Shown: positions 42,967 through 55,392, counted from the first letter of the stretch. The stretch is DNA of 64,000 nucleotides from Anastatus disparis (GCA_017163975.1 JAFFSR010000395.1:2054001-2118000); one strand, 5' to 3'. The notes: a model not told the origin generated them from the letters alone. Program-made: numbers and translations.

Positions 42967-44514
42967 TTATTTGTTAAAGTCTGAACAGTTATGATAATCA
43001 TCAAAAAAATGTTCGAAAAATTGGGACTTTTTACACTAGCCACAACGTATAATTGCAGCATTTTGGCAGCTATCGATTTCGCATTTTGAACTACGAGAAT
43101 CCCCGAAATCGAAATCAACCGGATTATCAAATTTTCTCTGTTTCTCTTCGAGATATCCACTTTTAAACCAAGAATATTTAAAAAGATTTAAATATCTTGG
43201 TGCCGAAAATTGGTTATGAACCAGAGACTGAAGCCTAATAATATTATTTCTCGAATATTAATTCAAATCGTAATCCATTAAAATAACGTTATCTAAAAAA
43301 CGTCGAACAAAGTTTTTCCACGCTTGAAATCCGTATACATCTAATGGTTGGATTTTTCCTGCAGTTCCAGTTGGAATTTTCATAACATTAACGATCTTAT
43401 TTTCTGGTCTAGTTTCTTTAATTACTTTTTCGCCGTGACCACTCTAAGAATCTAGCAGCAATATACTGGTAGGACCAACATTTGGATGAAAAATGTTCTT
43501 CAACCAAATTTTAAAAAGATCTGCAATAAAAGAATTTGTTTAACATTTTTCTACCAGCTTTCTAGTATTTTTAAATTATATTTAATTATTACTTACCTGA
43601 AGTTAATTTTCTAGATTTAGATGCTTCTACGTATAAATTTTGAGGTTTGAACAATTTGGATTTCACAATTCGTCCAAACTGGCCAGATAGTTCCTTTAAA
43701 ACTAAAAAGAGAGGTTACAAAAGTTTTCCTTCACCTGATATTAGTGGGTGTATAGTATAGCTGTGTGTCGTTGATGATACCGATTGTACTAGGCATTGAA
43801 TCTGACTTTCGCCTTCCACCGCAAGTGTCCTTTCGGAGTGGATTTCCAATTGGAATCCACTTTGATCTGTATTATATGTATTATGAATTCCAATTTTTGA
43901 ATAGCTTTCTTTACATTGGTAACAAATGTAAGAGCTGGTTTCTCTAGTTCTGCACTACTTTCGAAAGTTTTTCGGGTAGCAAATTTGTTAATTTTTCTTG
44001 ATACAATTCTGTGAGCAATTTTAAATCTTGATAACCAGCGTTTTGAAGCTTTGAACCTAAAATCTTCAAACTCTAGATCCTTTTTTGCGTGTAATGCCCA
44101 ACGACGCAAATCTTGATCATGCACAATAAAACTAACGTCAACAGCAGATTTAAAATTTTGTAATACATAATCACAAATTCGGGCAATTTTTTTCTCTGTA
44201 TGTACCACCTTGGTTGACTGTGTAAGCCCAACGCCGAAGCTGACTGATAGAAGATACCTTTTTAATTTACTTTTCACACTTTCAAGACTCAAATTTTTTC
44301 TTTTCCCACTCCGCCAATAATTCACTGCTCTTTCTTTATAATCAAAAGATAAATCTTCTCTATCTTCTTTACACTGATTTGTTGGAAATTCTACAGGAGA
44401 AGGAAAATGATACATTATATCGTCCTCGATAATTCGTGCATCAAGATCCTTGTATTCCTCCTGGAAATCTAACGTTTCTTCTGAAATTATTTCTACATCG
44501 TGAAATTCGTCCAT
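42967..44514 (-). pseudogene. DDE transposase (pogo/CENP-B-like organisation), frameshifted
   Basis: The minus-strand ATG at 44514 opens 241 codons: an acidic N-terminus, FDYKERAVNYWRSGKRKNLS (HTH-like), then FKASKRWLSRFKIAHRIVSRK, which looks like a CENP-B-type DNA-binding helix. A shift near 43905 moves the frame to YNTDQSGFQLEIHS (first catalytic Asp). After ~43620 an intron-like gap with an AG/GT-type border may lie before DLFKIWLKNIF; then LLLDSWSGHGEKVI (second Asp), PTGTAGKIQPLDVYGFQAWKN and INIRE. The C-terminus has FDFGDSRSSKCEIDSC, CKKSQFF and DDYHNC, a Cys/His zinc-binding tail, ending at TAA 42969-42967. IQPLDV and LDSWSGH resemble the DDE_1 fold of pogo elements. The 3-bp TSD is not typical for pogo, so the superfamily is left open. 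Confidence 0.65.
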
Positions 44515-45399
44515 CGAACCTATTAAAATATTTTTAATATGTTTTCCGCTAACCGATTTTCTTGATAAGTAGTTGGGCTATTAATCGGTAATTCCAATGT
44601 TTAAAGGATGCCAACAATAAATTGATTACGTTTAAAGGATTGACTCTCATCGTAAATACTGCAATTGCATCAATTACTTTTGTGAATAGACTGTGTTAAT
44701 GGAATGAAAAATAAATATTCGAAATTTCTTACCTATTCGATAAAACAGAAATTAAGAATAAATGATTTTATGAATTTAAATTTAAAAATATTGAAGAAAT
44801 TATTTAACTTCCCGAATCACGTCCGAACAGTAAAGACATGAAATTCAAACTGATATCTTATGTTTACAAAAACTTGTACGATATATATAGGACAGATAAC
44901 ACATTTCATTTGATAGTATTTTTATCTTGTTTTCTTAATTATAAGTATTTTTAACTCTCACTCTCAACGTATGGATAAAATTAGAGAATTGAATAACATC
45001 ATTTCATTTGGTTCAGTTTTGATATTTATTTTTCTTATGTTAAATTAAATTTGATGATTGAAAGACCTTACTTTTTTGTACACACAAACGTTTCATCGCA
45101 CTATAATATTCTATATTACTACTAAACAAACGAATGTTATTTCCTTCATTATTATTCCATTATTATTATAATTATTCAAAATTTAATATTTGACCACTTG
45201 CGTTTGAAAAAGTTAAAATAATATTATAATAACAATTAAATTATTCACTCCTTTCTAACATTTTTAGTATGGCGACGGCCATCGAGTACTAAAAATTAGA
45301 AAAAGTATTTAAAACCTTCGCATTATCTACTCATTAAATACTAATTTTTATTAAAAAGAGTAGTTTTATCCTCTCAAATTATTTTTCATTGATAATTCA

Positions 45400-46612
45400 G
45401 AAATCGCAGGATTCTATTTTTATATTTTCTTTCAGAACATAAAAATCTGTTCAAAACTAAACTATTTTTCTACTGCAAAAATTCAATGCAACTTTTCAAT
45501 TTTTCACCAATCAAAAATAGGGGTTACAACCACCAAAAGTCAAATTCACCAGAATTTGTTATACTTTCTATAAAGAACACTACCTACTTTTACTAAAGAA
45601 TATTGATTAGGAAAAAAGCTATTTGAAAAAAAACTTGTTTTTGGGGGTGAACTTTAAGGGTAGATTTCACCCTTTAAATGTGCTTTTAAAATATTTTTAT
45701 TATAATAATATCTATAAAGCAGTAGAAATTAAAAAATTCCCTTTTAAATGATTTTAAGAGCAGGCCGGATTCGCTGTCCTTGTCTAATTGGCGTTTTTGT
45801 TATTTACTCAAGTTTCAATCGGTGTATCTTCAAATTAAAGGTCGAGCGCAATAGATATTATTATTATGAACATTTATGCACAAGAAAAAAAATATCTACC
45901 GGTTTGTTTTTGAGAAAAGTAAGTAACGCCAAAGTAAAAGTTTATATTTATAATATTTTCGCGTTACTTACTTTTCTCAAAAACAAACCGGTAGGTATTT
46001 TTTTTCTTGTGCATAGATGTTCATAATAATAATATCTATTGCGCTCAACCTTTAATTTAAAGATACACTGATTAAAACTTGAGTAAATAACAAATAACTC
46101 AATTGTTACTCGGTCGGTATCAGGTTCTACTCCGGCCTACCGTTAATACCGAAAGTACTAATTTTCATTAATAGGGGTGGCTTTACCCTCTAAAAATATT
46201 TTTTATTAAAAATGCTGGAAAACGTAAACTTATTTTTTCTAATTTCTTTATAAATATTAAAATTTGGTTATATTTACACTATTTCAAAAGTTTTTACTGC
46301 AGAAAATGATGTCAATTTTTCAATTTTTCGAGTATTAAAAATAGGGGTTGCAACCCCCAAAAGTCAAACACAGCAGAGTTTGTTTTACATTTTATAAGGA
46401 TTATTACCCACTTGGTTTTACTAAAAAATATTGACTAGACAAAAAGTTATTTGAAAAAAAATGTTTTTGGGGGTGAACTTTGAGGGTGGATTTTACCCCT
46501 TAAATATGTTTTTCCACCGGTAAAAAAATACAAATCTCTTGCTTTTTTAATGTACTACAGCATATACAAGAATTATTAAAATCGGTGAGTTCGGGTTAGG
46601 GTACCTTCCTTG
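45400..46612 (-). repeat. Right TIR of the 4.7-kb DDE transposon, split by a MITE
   Basis: Inverted copy of 41868-42700; the MITE at 45758-46142 sits between its two units. Confidence 0.75.
45758..46142. mobile_element. TTAA-flanked foldback MITE, family C copy 2
   Basis: 385 bp, close copy of 30765-31137 (same ends gagcaggccgg / ccggcct, same central stem). Flanked by TTAA at 45754-45757 and 46143-46146. A 92-codon frame in it is not a gene. Confidence 0.9.
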
Positions 46613-46904
46613 TGAGACCGACTTACGGATGTAATACCTTCAGTTTATTAAAAACTTCAAATTGCTGTATCTCCATCAATTTTTTACCTATACAGGATTA
46701 CGAAAAACAAAATTATAGCTTTTAAGATATATTTTCATGTGGTCTGAATGGGATGAGGATTTAGGCTAGGCACACTTGTGCTAAATTTGAATCGATGATA
46801 AAAATGACTATTTTTTTCGATATTTTGTACATATAAGTTCCAAAAAAATTATTAAAAATTTTTTGAAGGTCTGATAATCATCTTAACTTATTACAAATTT
46901 GTTT
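46613..46904. other. AT-rich spacer, no gene
   Basis: Nothing recognised between the DDE transposon and the palindrome at 46905. Confidence 0.5.
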
Positions 46905-47069
46905 TAACTTAACACTTGTGTAGCAAACATATTATAGATTATCTAATTATTTGTAAACAGCACAAACAAATTATATTTTTTTTTAATTGACAAAAAAATA
47001 TAATTTGTTTGTGCTGTTTACAAATAATTAGATAATCTATAATATATTTGATACACTTGTGTTAAGTTA
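46905..47069. repeat. 165-bp palindrome (foldback)
   Basis: Arms of ~75 bp are near-perfect inverted copies (aattatttgtaaacagcaca, gattatctaatt) around an A/T loop; outer ends taacttaacac and gtgttaagtta. It would form a long hairpin. No TSD found. Confidence 0.85.
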
Positions 47070-47423
47070 GAAGCGTAGTATGCGTATAATTATTGAAGAT
47101 CATAAATTATTTGTAACTGTTTAGTGCATTTTTTTTAAGTTGATTTTGTTTTTTGTTAAAAAAATTTTATTTTTTCAATGTTTTTAAAGTCGTTGTTTTT
47201 TTGTTAAAAATTTTTTTTTTTTAAATTTTTATTTTCTATTTTTCAGTGAATCCCCTTACTAAAAGCGCAAATATAGGTAGACCCACTAATTACACCTCAC
47301 TTTCATTATTAATTAATAACGCATACTTTAGTACACTATACCAAGCAATGTATAGGAGGAAAGAGCGAAGGCTCAAGGGCACAGTGTCGTTGTGTGTGCA
47401 TGTAATCATATTTAAGCTTAGGT

Positions 47424-47482
47424 AAGAGAGGGAGAGAGAGAGAGAAAGAGAGAAAGAGAGAGAGACAAAGAGAGCGAAAGAA

Positions 47483-47529
<47 letters not shown>

Positions 47530-47562
47530 AAGAGAAAGAGAGAGACAGAGAGAGAGAGAGTA
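47424..47562. repeat. (AG)n microsatellite
   Basis: gagagaaag-type purine repeat on the plus strand. The Ser/Leu-rich minus-strand frames across it are artefacts. Confidence 0.9.
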
Positions 47563-47823
47563 TAGCAGGCGAAGTATAAGGGAGGTAAGTAAGATGAGAA
47601 AACGGAACATCCGGTTTTTCTTAATTTGATAATTTGCTCATACACACCGAATTTTGGCCCAATAATTATAGGACACGTATGGGACCTTTCTGCAGACTAC
47701 CTTTATCAGATAAAAAAAGTTTTTTCGAATAGGTTTAGAAATGACGGAGTTATGAGGTAACAGACATAAAAAAAAAATTCAATCGAATTGAGAACCTTCT
47801 CCTTTTTGAAGTCGGTTAAAAAT

Positions 47824-48863
47824 AAATACTTAATGGAAAAAAATAATTCTATTTGTGTATATCTATATTATGTATGTTTCGATGTACAAACAATAGGAAG
47901 CCAACTAGCGGACAAATACATCAAATAGTTATTAAATGGCTCCAAATAAACTCCTTTATTTTTTACAAGATTCCTTGATTTATCTATCATATATTCGCTT
48001 ATATTCGGGAATAGTGAGCAAATTTTTATTTTGTTCAATTTTGAAGGTAGTAGAGTTAAAAGTTTTATTTTCTCCAAAATAGAAGAGCATTTTTCTAAAG
48101 TCAATTTAAAATTTTCTATAAATTCATCCCAATAGTTTTCAGTGGAACTTTTGTCCAATGCTATTGATTAAACTGAAATATCATACGCATTTTCTAATTT
48201 ACTTCCGACAGTAGTAAAAAATGCTGAAATTAAGGATCTTCTCTTTTTGTAGATACGTAATTTTCCCTTAAATTTTCAGGTATTACAGTTTTTCTTTTTA
48301 GGGGTAAAACGCATCCAGGTAAAACTGTATTAAAACTCTCATTTAATTCCTCTATTCGTTCGGGTGTCATTGGAATAAAATCATCATCTTTTCCACTAAA
48401 GTTCAGTGATTTCATTTTCAGATGTAGACTCAAGATCACATAAAATCATTTTTGATATGCGTTCATAATAATTTGCGCATACATGAATAGATAGCAGTAT
48501 CTTTAAATCTGGATAAAGTCGTGCTAAATTAATGGCTAAATCTTCCGACGGTCTAAGACGTAAATTACTGCTCTTATAAACTACCTTCTAACGCATTTGA
48601 AAAAAGCGAGATATGAAATTCTTTTAAAAGAGTAGATTTCGGTCATTGTAATTGCACAGTTTTGTTTACTTTTTCACAAGCCCGAGAAGTACCTTTCAAA
48701 TCTGTCGTAAGAATAACTAGCTTTTATATAACGGTCCCAATATGCTGTTTTGGTTACGCGATGTATTTGTCCGCAAGTTGGCCTGCTCCTATTGTTTGTA
48801 CATCGAAACATACATAATATAGATATACACGAATAGAATTATTTTTTTCCATTTTTAAGTATT
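47824..48863 (-). mobile_element. 1-kb TIR element remnant of unknown family
   Basis: An ~85-bp TIR (aatacttaa...ggaaaaaaataattct, tatgtatgtttcgatgtaca, caaacaatagg) occurs at 47824-47912 and inverted at 48775-48863. Between lie minus-strand coding remnants. No clear TSD. Confidence 0.7.
47868..48480 (-). pseudogene. Transposon-associated protein remnant
   Basis: Two open pieces in different frames: 48439-48230 (DDDFIPMTPERIEELNESF, a charged N-terminal-like segment) and 48158-47868 (WDEFIENFKLTLEKCSSILE, then IKLLTLLPSKLNKIKICSLF and SEYMIDKSRNLVKNKGVYLEP). The LLTLLP...YM..SR.LV...GV pattern reminds me of the N-terminal HTH-like segment of an uncharacterised animal protein family with many genomic copies, but I cannot name it. 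The TIRs around it make transposon origin likely. The final residues read into the TIR. Confidence 0.45.
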
Positions 48864-48878
48864 CATTTTTATATTACG

Positions 48879-48998
<120 letters not shown>

Positions 48999-49232
48999 TT
49001 TTATTTATTTATTTATCAACCAGTTAATTACAAAGTAATCCTACATAGGCAAAGTATGTCTGATCGTAGGTCTGGTATAAATTACAGAAATTACTTATAC
49101 AACTAACTTACAAACTAATATAAATAATAATAAAAATATAAGTAGTGCACCCTTGCTAATTGTGTTTTAATATTTTTATCACATCGCTCAGTCCAACTAA
49201 AATATTAGTAGGGTGAACGTAATTCATATATA

Positions 49233-51267
49233 TTATATCTCTCCAACCCCCAAGTACATCTTTATATATATATTAGACTTAATCCATTTCTTTAACTTTT
49301 TCTTAATTAATTTTTTATTACTCTTAATTGTTTTAAGATCATTCGATAGTAAATCATAAAGTCTTATAGCTACAGTATAACTATTTTTCTCACTAATCTT
49401 TTTAATCATTTTTGGCATTTGCAAACATTTTTTCCTAGTACTGCTATTTTGTACCTTATATATCCATCAATTCATGGTAATGAAACATTAATGACTCTAA
49501 AGAGAATAGTTGCTCTAAATTTAGGGGATAGTTCTCTATTTCAAAAGTGTTTTTATAGATTATTTTTAGTATTCTGTTTTGTAAACTTTGCAATGATCTT
49601 ATATTACTTTTGTAAATGCCTCCCCAAGCAATTATTCCATAACTAATTATGCTGTTAAATAATGCATAATATATTATAAGTAATGTTTTTGTATGCATAA
49701 TATAAGCTAATTTGGAAAATATAAATGTAAGATATTTGGTTTTCTTTATTAAGTTCTCTACGTTCATATCCCATCTCATATTCGAATCAAAAATAATTTC
49801 CAAGTATTTAAAATTTTCAACACCTTTTATTTTCTTATTATTAATTTCAACCTCTAAAGTTTTTGGAATACTATTCTTGTAATTACCAAAAGGCATAAAT
49901 ACTGTTTTTTCAACATTTAGAGTTAATTTGTTCCAAGCCAACCATACATTAACATATGCAAGATATTCATTCATTTTATCTTGTGTGGCTTGCCACGTTT
50001 TTTCTTCCGATATTATTGCCGTATCATCTGCATAAGATAATATGGAAACTTTTGGTAAATTATCCAACACATCATTAATGTATAGTATAAAAATGAGAGG
50101 TCCTAATATTGTTCCCTGGGGAACACCTGTACTAATTTTACAATATTCACTTTTGGAATCCTGTATTTTTACTGATTGTTTTCTATTCGTTAAGTAATTT
50201 TTGAGTAGTTGGTTAGCATTTTCTCTGATACCATAATTATATAATTTATCAAGAAGTATTTCATGATTAACCGTATCAAACGCTTTGGCTAAATCTAAAA
50301 ATGCGACAATTATAGGTTCACTTTTATCTAATTTATTGTATATTATATTCGATATATATTTCAAAGCGTCTTTGGTTCCCTTACCATTAACAAAACCAAA
50401 TTGATGTAAATTAATCAGTTTATTTTTCTGCACAAAATTATATATTCTATTATAGATTATTCTTTCGAAAATCTTAGCCACATTCGAAATCAGTGATATC
50501 GGTCTGAAATTTGACACAATATGTTTATCGTTTGCTTTATAAATTGGTATAATTTCTGCTTTTTTAAGAACTTCTGGCCAAACAGACTTTTCTATGCGCC
50601 GATTGAAAACATGGGCCAAAACTTCCGAAATATTTTCAGATATAGCTTTTAATATTTTCATATTTAAGTTATCAACTGCACCAGACTTATCCTTTAACCT
50701 ATGTATTATCTCATGTACTTCAAAATAGTTTGTAGGTCTTAAATAAATTGTGTTTGAGACCATTGGTGGCAGTATTATTTTTTCTTTAGGTTGTTCGATT
50801 TTTTGGCTTAGTTTTTCTCCTATTTCACTATAATATTTATTTATATAATTGGCCATTTCTTTATTGTCATTTATAATTTTGTTATTTTCATCACGCAAAT
50901 ATTTTATGTTATTTTTTCTTTTTTATTACTTAATTTATCATGTACATACTTCCATATATTTTTTGTATCATTTTTATGCTTTTCAACTATTTTTCTTTCA
51001 TATATTATTTTTGCTTCTTTAATTAAATTATTCAAAATTCTCGTATAGTTTTTAAAATCTTGTTTTAAGATTTCGTTGTTTGGATTTTTTTTCCATTGTT
51101 TATATAGATTATCTTTTGTATTACAACCTTTCAAAATTTGCGTTTAAGCTTCTTATATTTACATAAAGTATTAAGTTATTAGTATCACAAACATATCCGT
51201 TGAGAGTTTCAAGACTATCACAAATTTTTTCATTTTCTACTATATCTATATCATTATTATGTGCCAT
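49233..51267 (-). pseudogene. LINE 4 ORF2: reverse transcriptase, endonuclease mostly deleted
   Basis: ATG at 51267 (MAHNNDIDIVENEK...) leads to the first strand of the endonuclease (YVNIRSLNANFE, ~51150). Immediately after (~51134) the sequence is already the post-endonuclease linker (NLYKQWKKNPNNE), so ~200 residues are missing. A frameshift near 50900 joins to the RT frame 50898-49456: FRPISLISNVAKIFERIIYN, QFGFVNGKGTKDAL, VAFLDLAKAFDTVNHEIL, STGVPQGTILGPLIFILY, YADD (50041-50030) and NKLTLNVEKT. A stop and shift at ~49456 follow and the C-terminus continues in the frame 49424-49233 (KMIKKISEKNSYTVAIRLYD). The RT catalytic box is intact. Confidence 0.85.
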
Positions 51268-52746
51268 TGCATTTATTATTGTTTATATGCCGAGGTGAGT
51301 CGTCACTTAATAAACTGTTTCTGCTTCCCGTCAGTGCTTCTGGTATAGACGTCATCGATTGTGTAGTTGTAGATCTTCTTTGATAGTTTCCTGCTGTACC
51401 ATCATATTTCGGTAAAACAGGCTTCATTGGATAATCAGTCTGTTCTATGTATTTTTTTATTTTTGATTTGAATATTGCACACGTGTCACTATCACATGCA
51501 GTGTGATTTGTATCATGGCTAGCTTGGTATTTGTTATTGCTGTAAATGCAATTAACACATTGCAAAATATTTTTATTACAATGATTCGCCTCATGTTTCC
51601 CTGCACATTTCGTAAATGCCACCTCATTGTAGCATTTTGTTGTACTATGTCCAAATCTTCCACATTTATAGCATGGTTTAACATTAATAAGGTCATAGAC
51701 CTTACATCTTTGGTGTCCCACAAAAATTTTATCATTGTTCTCTTTAATTTTCTTATAAATTTCGACTGTTACCTCAATTATTGCAGTTTCTGTTTTAGAT
51801 GTCTTATTGGTATACATATGCAAAACTTTGCAGGCGTTACTTGCTGATTTGTCATTTTTGAAATTTCTTTTATTGATGTCTTCTTCAATATCAGCGTCTT
51901 TACACTTATTAAATTTTTCTATTCCAACAATTTTCATTTTCGGGTTCATTTGTTGTTCTGTTTGTACTTTAAAACTATTTTGTGTTTTTTGTTTTAATAA
52001 GTTTTCTACATTAGCTACACTTTCCTCATTCATGCAATCTATTACGACTTCGTCATCACTTTTATAGCTCATTCTTTTCGTTTGTATACTCTTTTCTTTA
52101 TTTGAGTAATGTAAAACAAAGTGCTTTGCAGAAACTTTTCCTTCTTTTTTAGTTTTTTTAACTGTAATTTTTGGTATGCGTTTTTGCATTGGTTTCTTGT
52201 TTGTAATCACTTCTGCATAAGATTTTTGATATTGGTATTGCAATTTCTAATATTGATGATTGTTATTGATATCGTTGCTATTCTTTTCTTTTTCGAGCAG
52301 TTCTTTTAATGAGGCGTTTTTATCTTCAAGTTCATTATTAAGTTGTTTTAATAATGTATTTTCTATTTTGAAATTTTCCAATTCTGAGTTATTTTCATAA
52401 ATTGTTTCATTATGATCTCCTTCTTGACCTGAAATTTCTTCTAATATTTCTTTTTTTAATTCTTCTCTTTGTTTTAGTTTTATTTGTGCTATTAATATTT
52501 TTGCATTTTCATTTAGTTCCACGTTATCATTTTTTGAGGTTAAGGTTATTTCGTTCACATGATCTGGACATATTACCAAGGTGTTACTGATATATTTTAT
52601 ATTATCTAATCTTTCAAAATTTTTTTTTATGGTAAACACTTTCACAAATTAGGCACACTACAGTTGTACACTTCTGTTTAGGATGACATTTTAATAAAAT
52701 ATTTATCTTTAGACTTGTCGGGAGGCACTTTCGCCTCCGACGCCAT
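51257..52746 (-). pseudogene. LINE 4 ORF1: zinc finger, coiled coil and CCHC gag-like domain
   Basis: The ATG at 52746 gives MASEAKVPPDKSKDKYF; shifts near 52690 and 52625 lead through KCHPKQKCTTVVCLICESVY (PHD-like cysteines) into the frame 52645-52250, a Glu/Lys-rich coiled coil (KLKQREELKKEILEEI; LLKQLNNELEDKNASLKELL). A single TAG (52249-52247) interrupts the same frame, which goes on to 51257: basic region KPMQKRIPKITVKKTKKE, an RRM-like part, and three zinc knuckles starting CYKCGRFGHSTTKC, then HEANHC, CVNC and HDTNHTACDSDTC (about 51645-51480). This organisation is that of gag-like LINE ORF1 proteins, which package element RNA. Confidence 0.8.
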
Positions 52747-52760
52747 CTTGGCGATTAATC

Positions 52761-52806
52761 TATGTATTATAGCGATTAATCTATATATATTAATCTATTA
52801 ATAGTG

Positions 52807-52846
<40 letters not shown>

Positions 52847-52931
52847 CACTAATAATAGTATATACTACATACAAATGTATACAAATGATGAGCAAAGCAT
52901 ACGGCAGCGTTTGAATGTAGATTGCGTAAGT
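52761..52931. repeat. (TA)n palindromic stretch
   Basis: tgtatatatat...atatatacac run at 52806-52850 with flanking ttaatctat repeats. No gene. Confidence 0.7.
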
Positions 52932-53217
52932 GCAGGCCGAACTATCTGTCTTTGTCTAATAGAGTTTTTCATCATTTGTCGAAACACCATCCATTGTATC
53001 AAGAAAAAAATAGTAGCCTCTGTTAGATATTAGTATATTAAGTAAATTTTGTAATAACAATCAAATTATTTTATCGCGTAGTTCTTAAATAATCTGAGAC
53101 TTACTAGCAAACTAGAATATAACCTATCTTTTTTGGTAGGTCACATATTATTCAAAAACTACGCGATAAAATAATTTGATTGTTATTACAAAATTTACTT
53201 ATTATACTAATATCTAG
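52932..53217. mobile_element. Truncated foldback MITE related to family C
   Basis: Starts gtgcaggccgaactatctgt and tctttgtctaat, like family C. Inverted arms (tttatcgcgtag, aataacaatcaaattatttt and inverses) surround a ~60-bp loop, but the outermost ~100 bp of the right arm is missing. Confidence 0.7.
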
Positions 53218-54078
53218 AAATATAGTATCATATTATAAAAATATCTAAAAATTTACATTTCCTCATACGAAATAATGATTGATGAATATATTTCTGAGAC
53301 ACTATTTATATCTTTTATCGAAATCTCTGTCATGAAAATAAATTTATTTATAATTACAGCCACATGCGAACAAAATAAATGTATTTTTTTTTGTTCATCA
53401 TTCCGAAAGTACGTACTTGCTGGCGGCAATTCTCTCAGGGAAGAGAGGCTTTTCTCACTTGTTCAAACAACGCGTGGCTCTGATTGGTTGCGAGATTTTT
53501 ACAGCACGGTATATTGAAGCAGGATGTATTATATACTCTATGCTTTCCGCCATTACGCCTGTAAATATCGATGGTTCTTAAAAATAACCTGTTAGTGTTA
53601 TTTCGAATTTTATTGTATTCAAGGTGGTTTCCTCGCAATCAGAGTTGATTCAAATTATTATTAAAATTGTAGGTACGGTTCAATAAAAGCAATGTGAATA
53701 TCGTATTGAAATTCCAGAACGTTTCATCGTTTCGTTTTTGATTGATCGTTGTCCAAAGTTTTGCAAATTAAGTTGGAAGTATATCTATATATATTGAAAT
53801 TTTCATATTATGTAGCTTTTAACGCTAATATCTCATAAACGATATTTAAATTGTAATTGAAAATTTAAACATATATAAAGGAACTAATAATAAACATTTT
53901 CCAACAAGATTCGCGTAAATTTATCGTTTTATTAAAAAGATGAAGTGTTTTGAAAATATAATTATTAGATTAACGATGCATGTATCGTTCACATTTACGT
54001 TGCTGCGCATGCACAACTGGATCATATAAGCGTTATCTCTTTCTCTCACAGCTAGCTTTCTCTCTCTTACCGAGTGAA
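53218..54078. other. AT-rich stretch, no gene seen
   Basis: An 80-codon frame at 53275 has no recognisable domain. Nothing else found. Confidence 0.45.
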
Positions 54079-54293
54079 ACCCTGGTGTAAAAATCAGTTG
54101 ACAAATCATCTGATTTTTCAGGTGATTTATCATGCCAAAACATCATGTAACGATATTTTTGGTTTTTACACGTTCCAAACAATGCTTAGTCAATTCAAAA
54201 CAATTTTTGAAAACTTCTGAAATTTTTGAACATCGAAGTTTTTTTGATCACATGATAAATCAGGTGATTTATCACCTGATTTTTTTTAACAGG
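54079..54293. mobile_element. Small MITE (CCCTG ends)
   Basis: About 215 bp with inverted ends ccctggtgtaaaaatcag and ctgattttttttaacaggg; inner blocks gatttatcatg and catgataaatc also mirror each other. The repeated ggtgattta/aatcacc blocks make several hairpins possible. Confidence 0.7.
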
Positions 54294-54384
54294 GACCACC
54301 TTAAAAAAAGTAAAAAAAGGAAGTAATTCAAATGACGTTATATAATATAATACTAAATACCTAAAAAATGGACAAAAAATAATA

Positions 54385-54700
54385 GATCCATCTGACGGAT
54401 CTGCGGATAAGGACGAATTACTAAGAAATTTTTAAGAAGAAGAAAAACTTATCGTGCAAAAGGATACGTTTCCAAAAAAATCTAGTGATAGATATTTGTT
54501 AGTATATAATAACTATAAAAAGTATAAGTCAGAACATAATGAAATATCAAACACATATGAAAACAATTTAATTGTATATTTCAACGAATGAAAAGTAAAA
54601 TTAAAACCACCAACTCGCTGGAGCATATGGAATATGCTGCGAAAAACGTTAAACACTCATGATAATATTGATATTACAAATATTACAAAAGGCTTTTGAA
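54385..54700 (+). pseudogene. Crypton recombinase, core-binding part
   Basis: Reads KDTFPKKSSDRYLLVYNNYK, LIVYFNE, a TGA, then KPPTRWSIWNMLRKTLNTHD and NIDITN. P.KS..RY...Y and S.WS.Y.ML are typical blocks of the N-terminal core-binding domain of animal Crypton recombinases. At least two stops are present. After ~54700 the frame is lost before the foldback element. Confidence 0.65.
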
Positions 54701-54757
54701 TGAAATTGTAATATTCATGAACATCAGTTTCTGAATACTTACTAGGAGTACTTACTC

Positions 54758-55392
54758 ACACCTCCGGATCACGGATTTTACTCAAACTTTGGGATAAGTT
54801 TTTAGATGATAAAATATGGAAAAAGTTATAGTCACAAGCACGCAATATTTTCCTAGTTACAGGCAATGAAAGAAAACCACTAAAAAAGTTACTAGATTTT
54901 TGAACGCATATAGTTATTTAGCATTGATAGCTAGAAGCTTGAAATCTTTTTTAAATTTAAGCTGAGCTCAAATCCTTTCGAAATAGTAGTTACAGCATAT
55001 CAAAATATTATTTTCCAAAGTTAGAGCGTAATAAAGATTGGACCTAATTTCAGCTTTTATTATTAATTAATGTTTTAAAAAGAAAATTTAGGTCCAATCC
55101 TTATTACGCTTTAACTTTGGGAAAAAATAATATTTTGATATGCTGTAACTACTGTTTCGAAAGGATTTGAGCTCAGCTTTAATTTAAAAAAAGTTTCAAG
55201 CTTCTAGTTATCAATGCTAAAGAACTATATGCGTTAAAAAATCAAGTAACTTTTTTAGTGTTTTTCTTTAATTGCCTGTATTTAGGGAAATATTGAGTGT
55301 TTGTGACTGTAACTTTAGCTTTTTCCATATTTTATCATCTGAAAACTTATCCCGAAGTTTGAGCAACATCCGTGATCCGGAGATGTGACACT
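54758..55392. mobile_element. 635-bp foldback inside the Crypton
   Basis: Arms of ~280 bp mirror each other (cctccggatcacggatttta at the left, its inverse at ~55365; gctgagctcaaatcctttcg and inverse nearer the centre). Loop near 55065. No coding sequence. Confidence 0.85.

Larger units (their letters stand above)
41868..46612 (-). mobile_element. 4.7-kb DDE transposon with long double-unit TIRs
   Basis: Ends caaggaaggtacc (41868) and its inverse (46612), with TGA on both sides as a possible 3-bp TSD. Each TIR holds two diverged units of ~450 bp, both with the blocks gtaaaaccaagtgggtaat and cttttgggggt, so the TIRs are ~830 bp (41868-42700 and 45400-46612 including a MITE). The transposase is on the minus strand. 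Confidence 0.8.

Noticed and set aside
47290..47645. Ser/Leu-rich minus-strand frames
   Set aside because: Products of the (AG)n microsatellite.
51503..52590. Hydrophobic plus-strand frames
   Set aside because: Antisense to LINE 4 ORF1.
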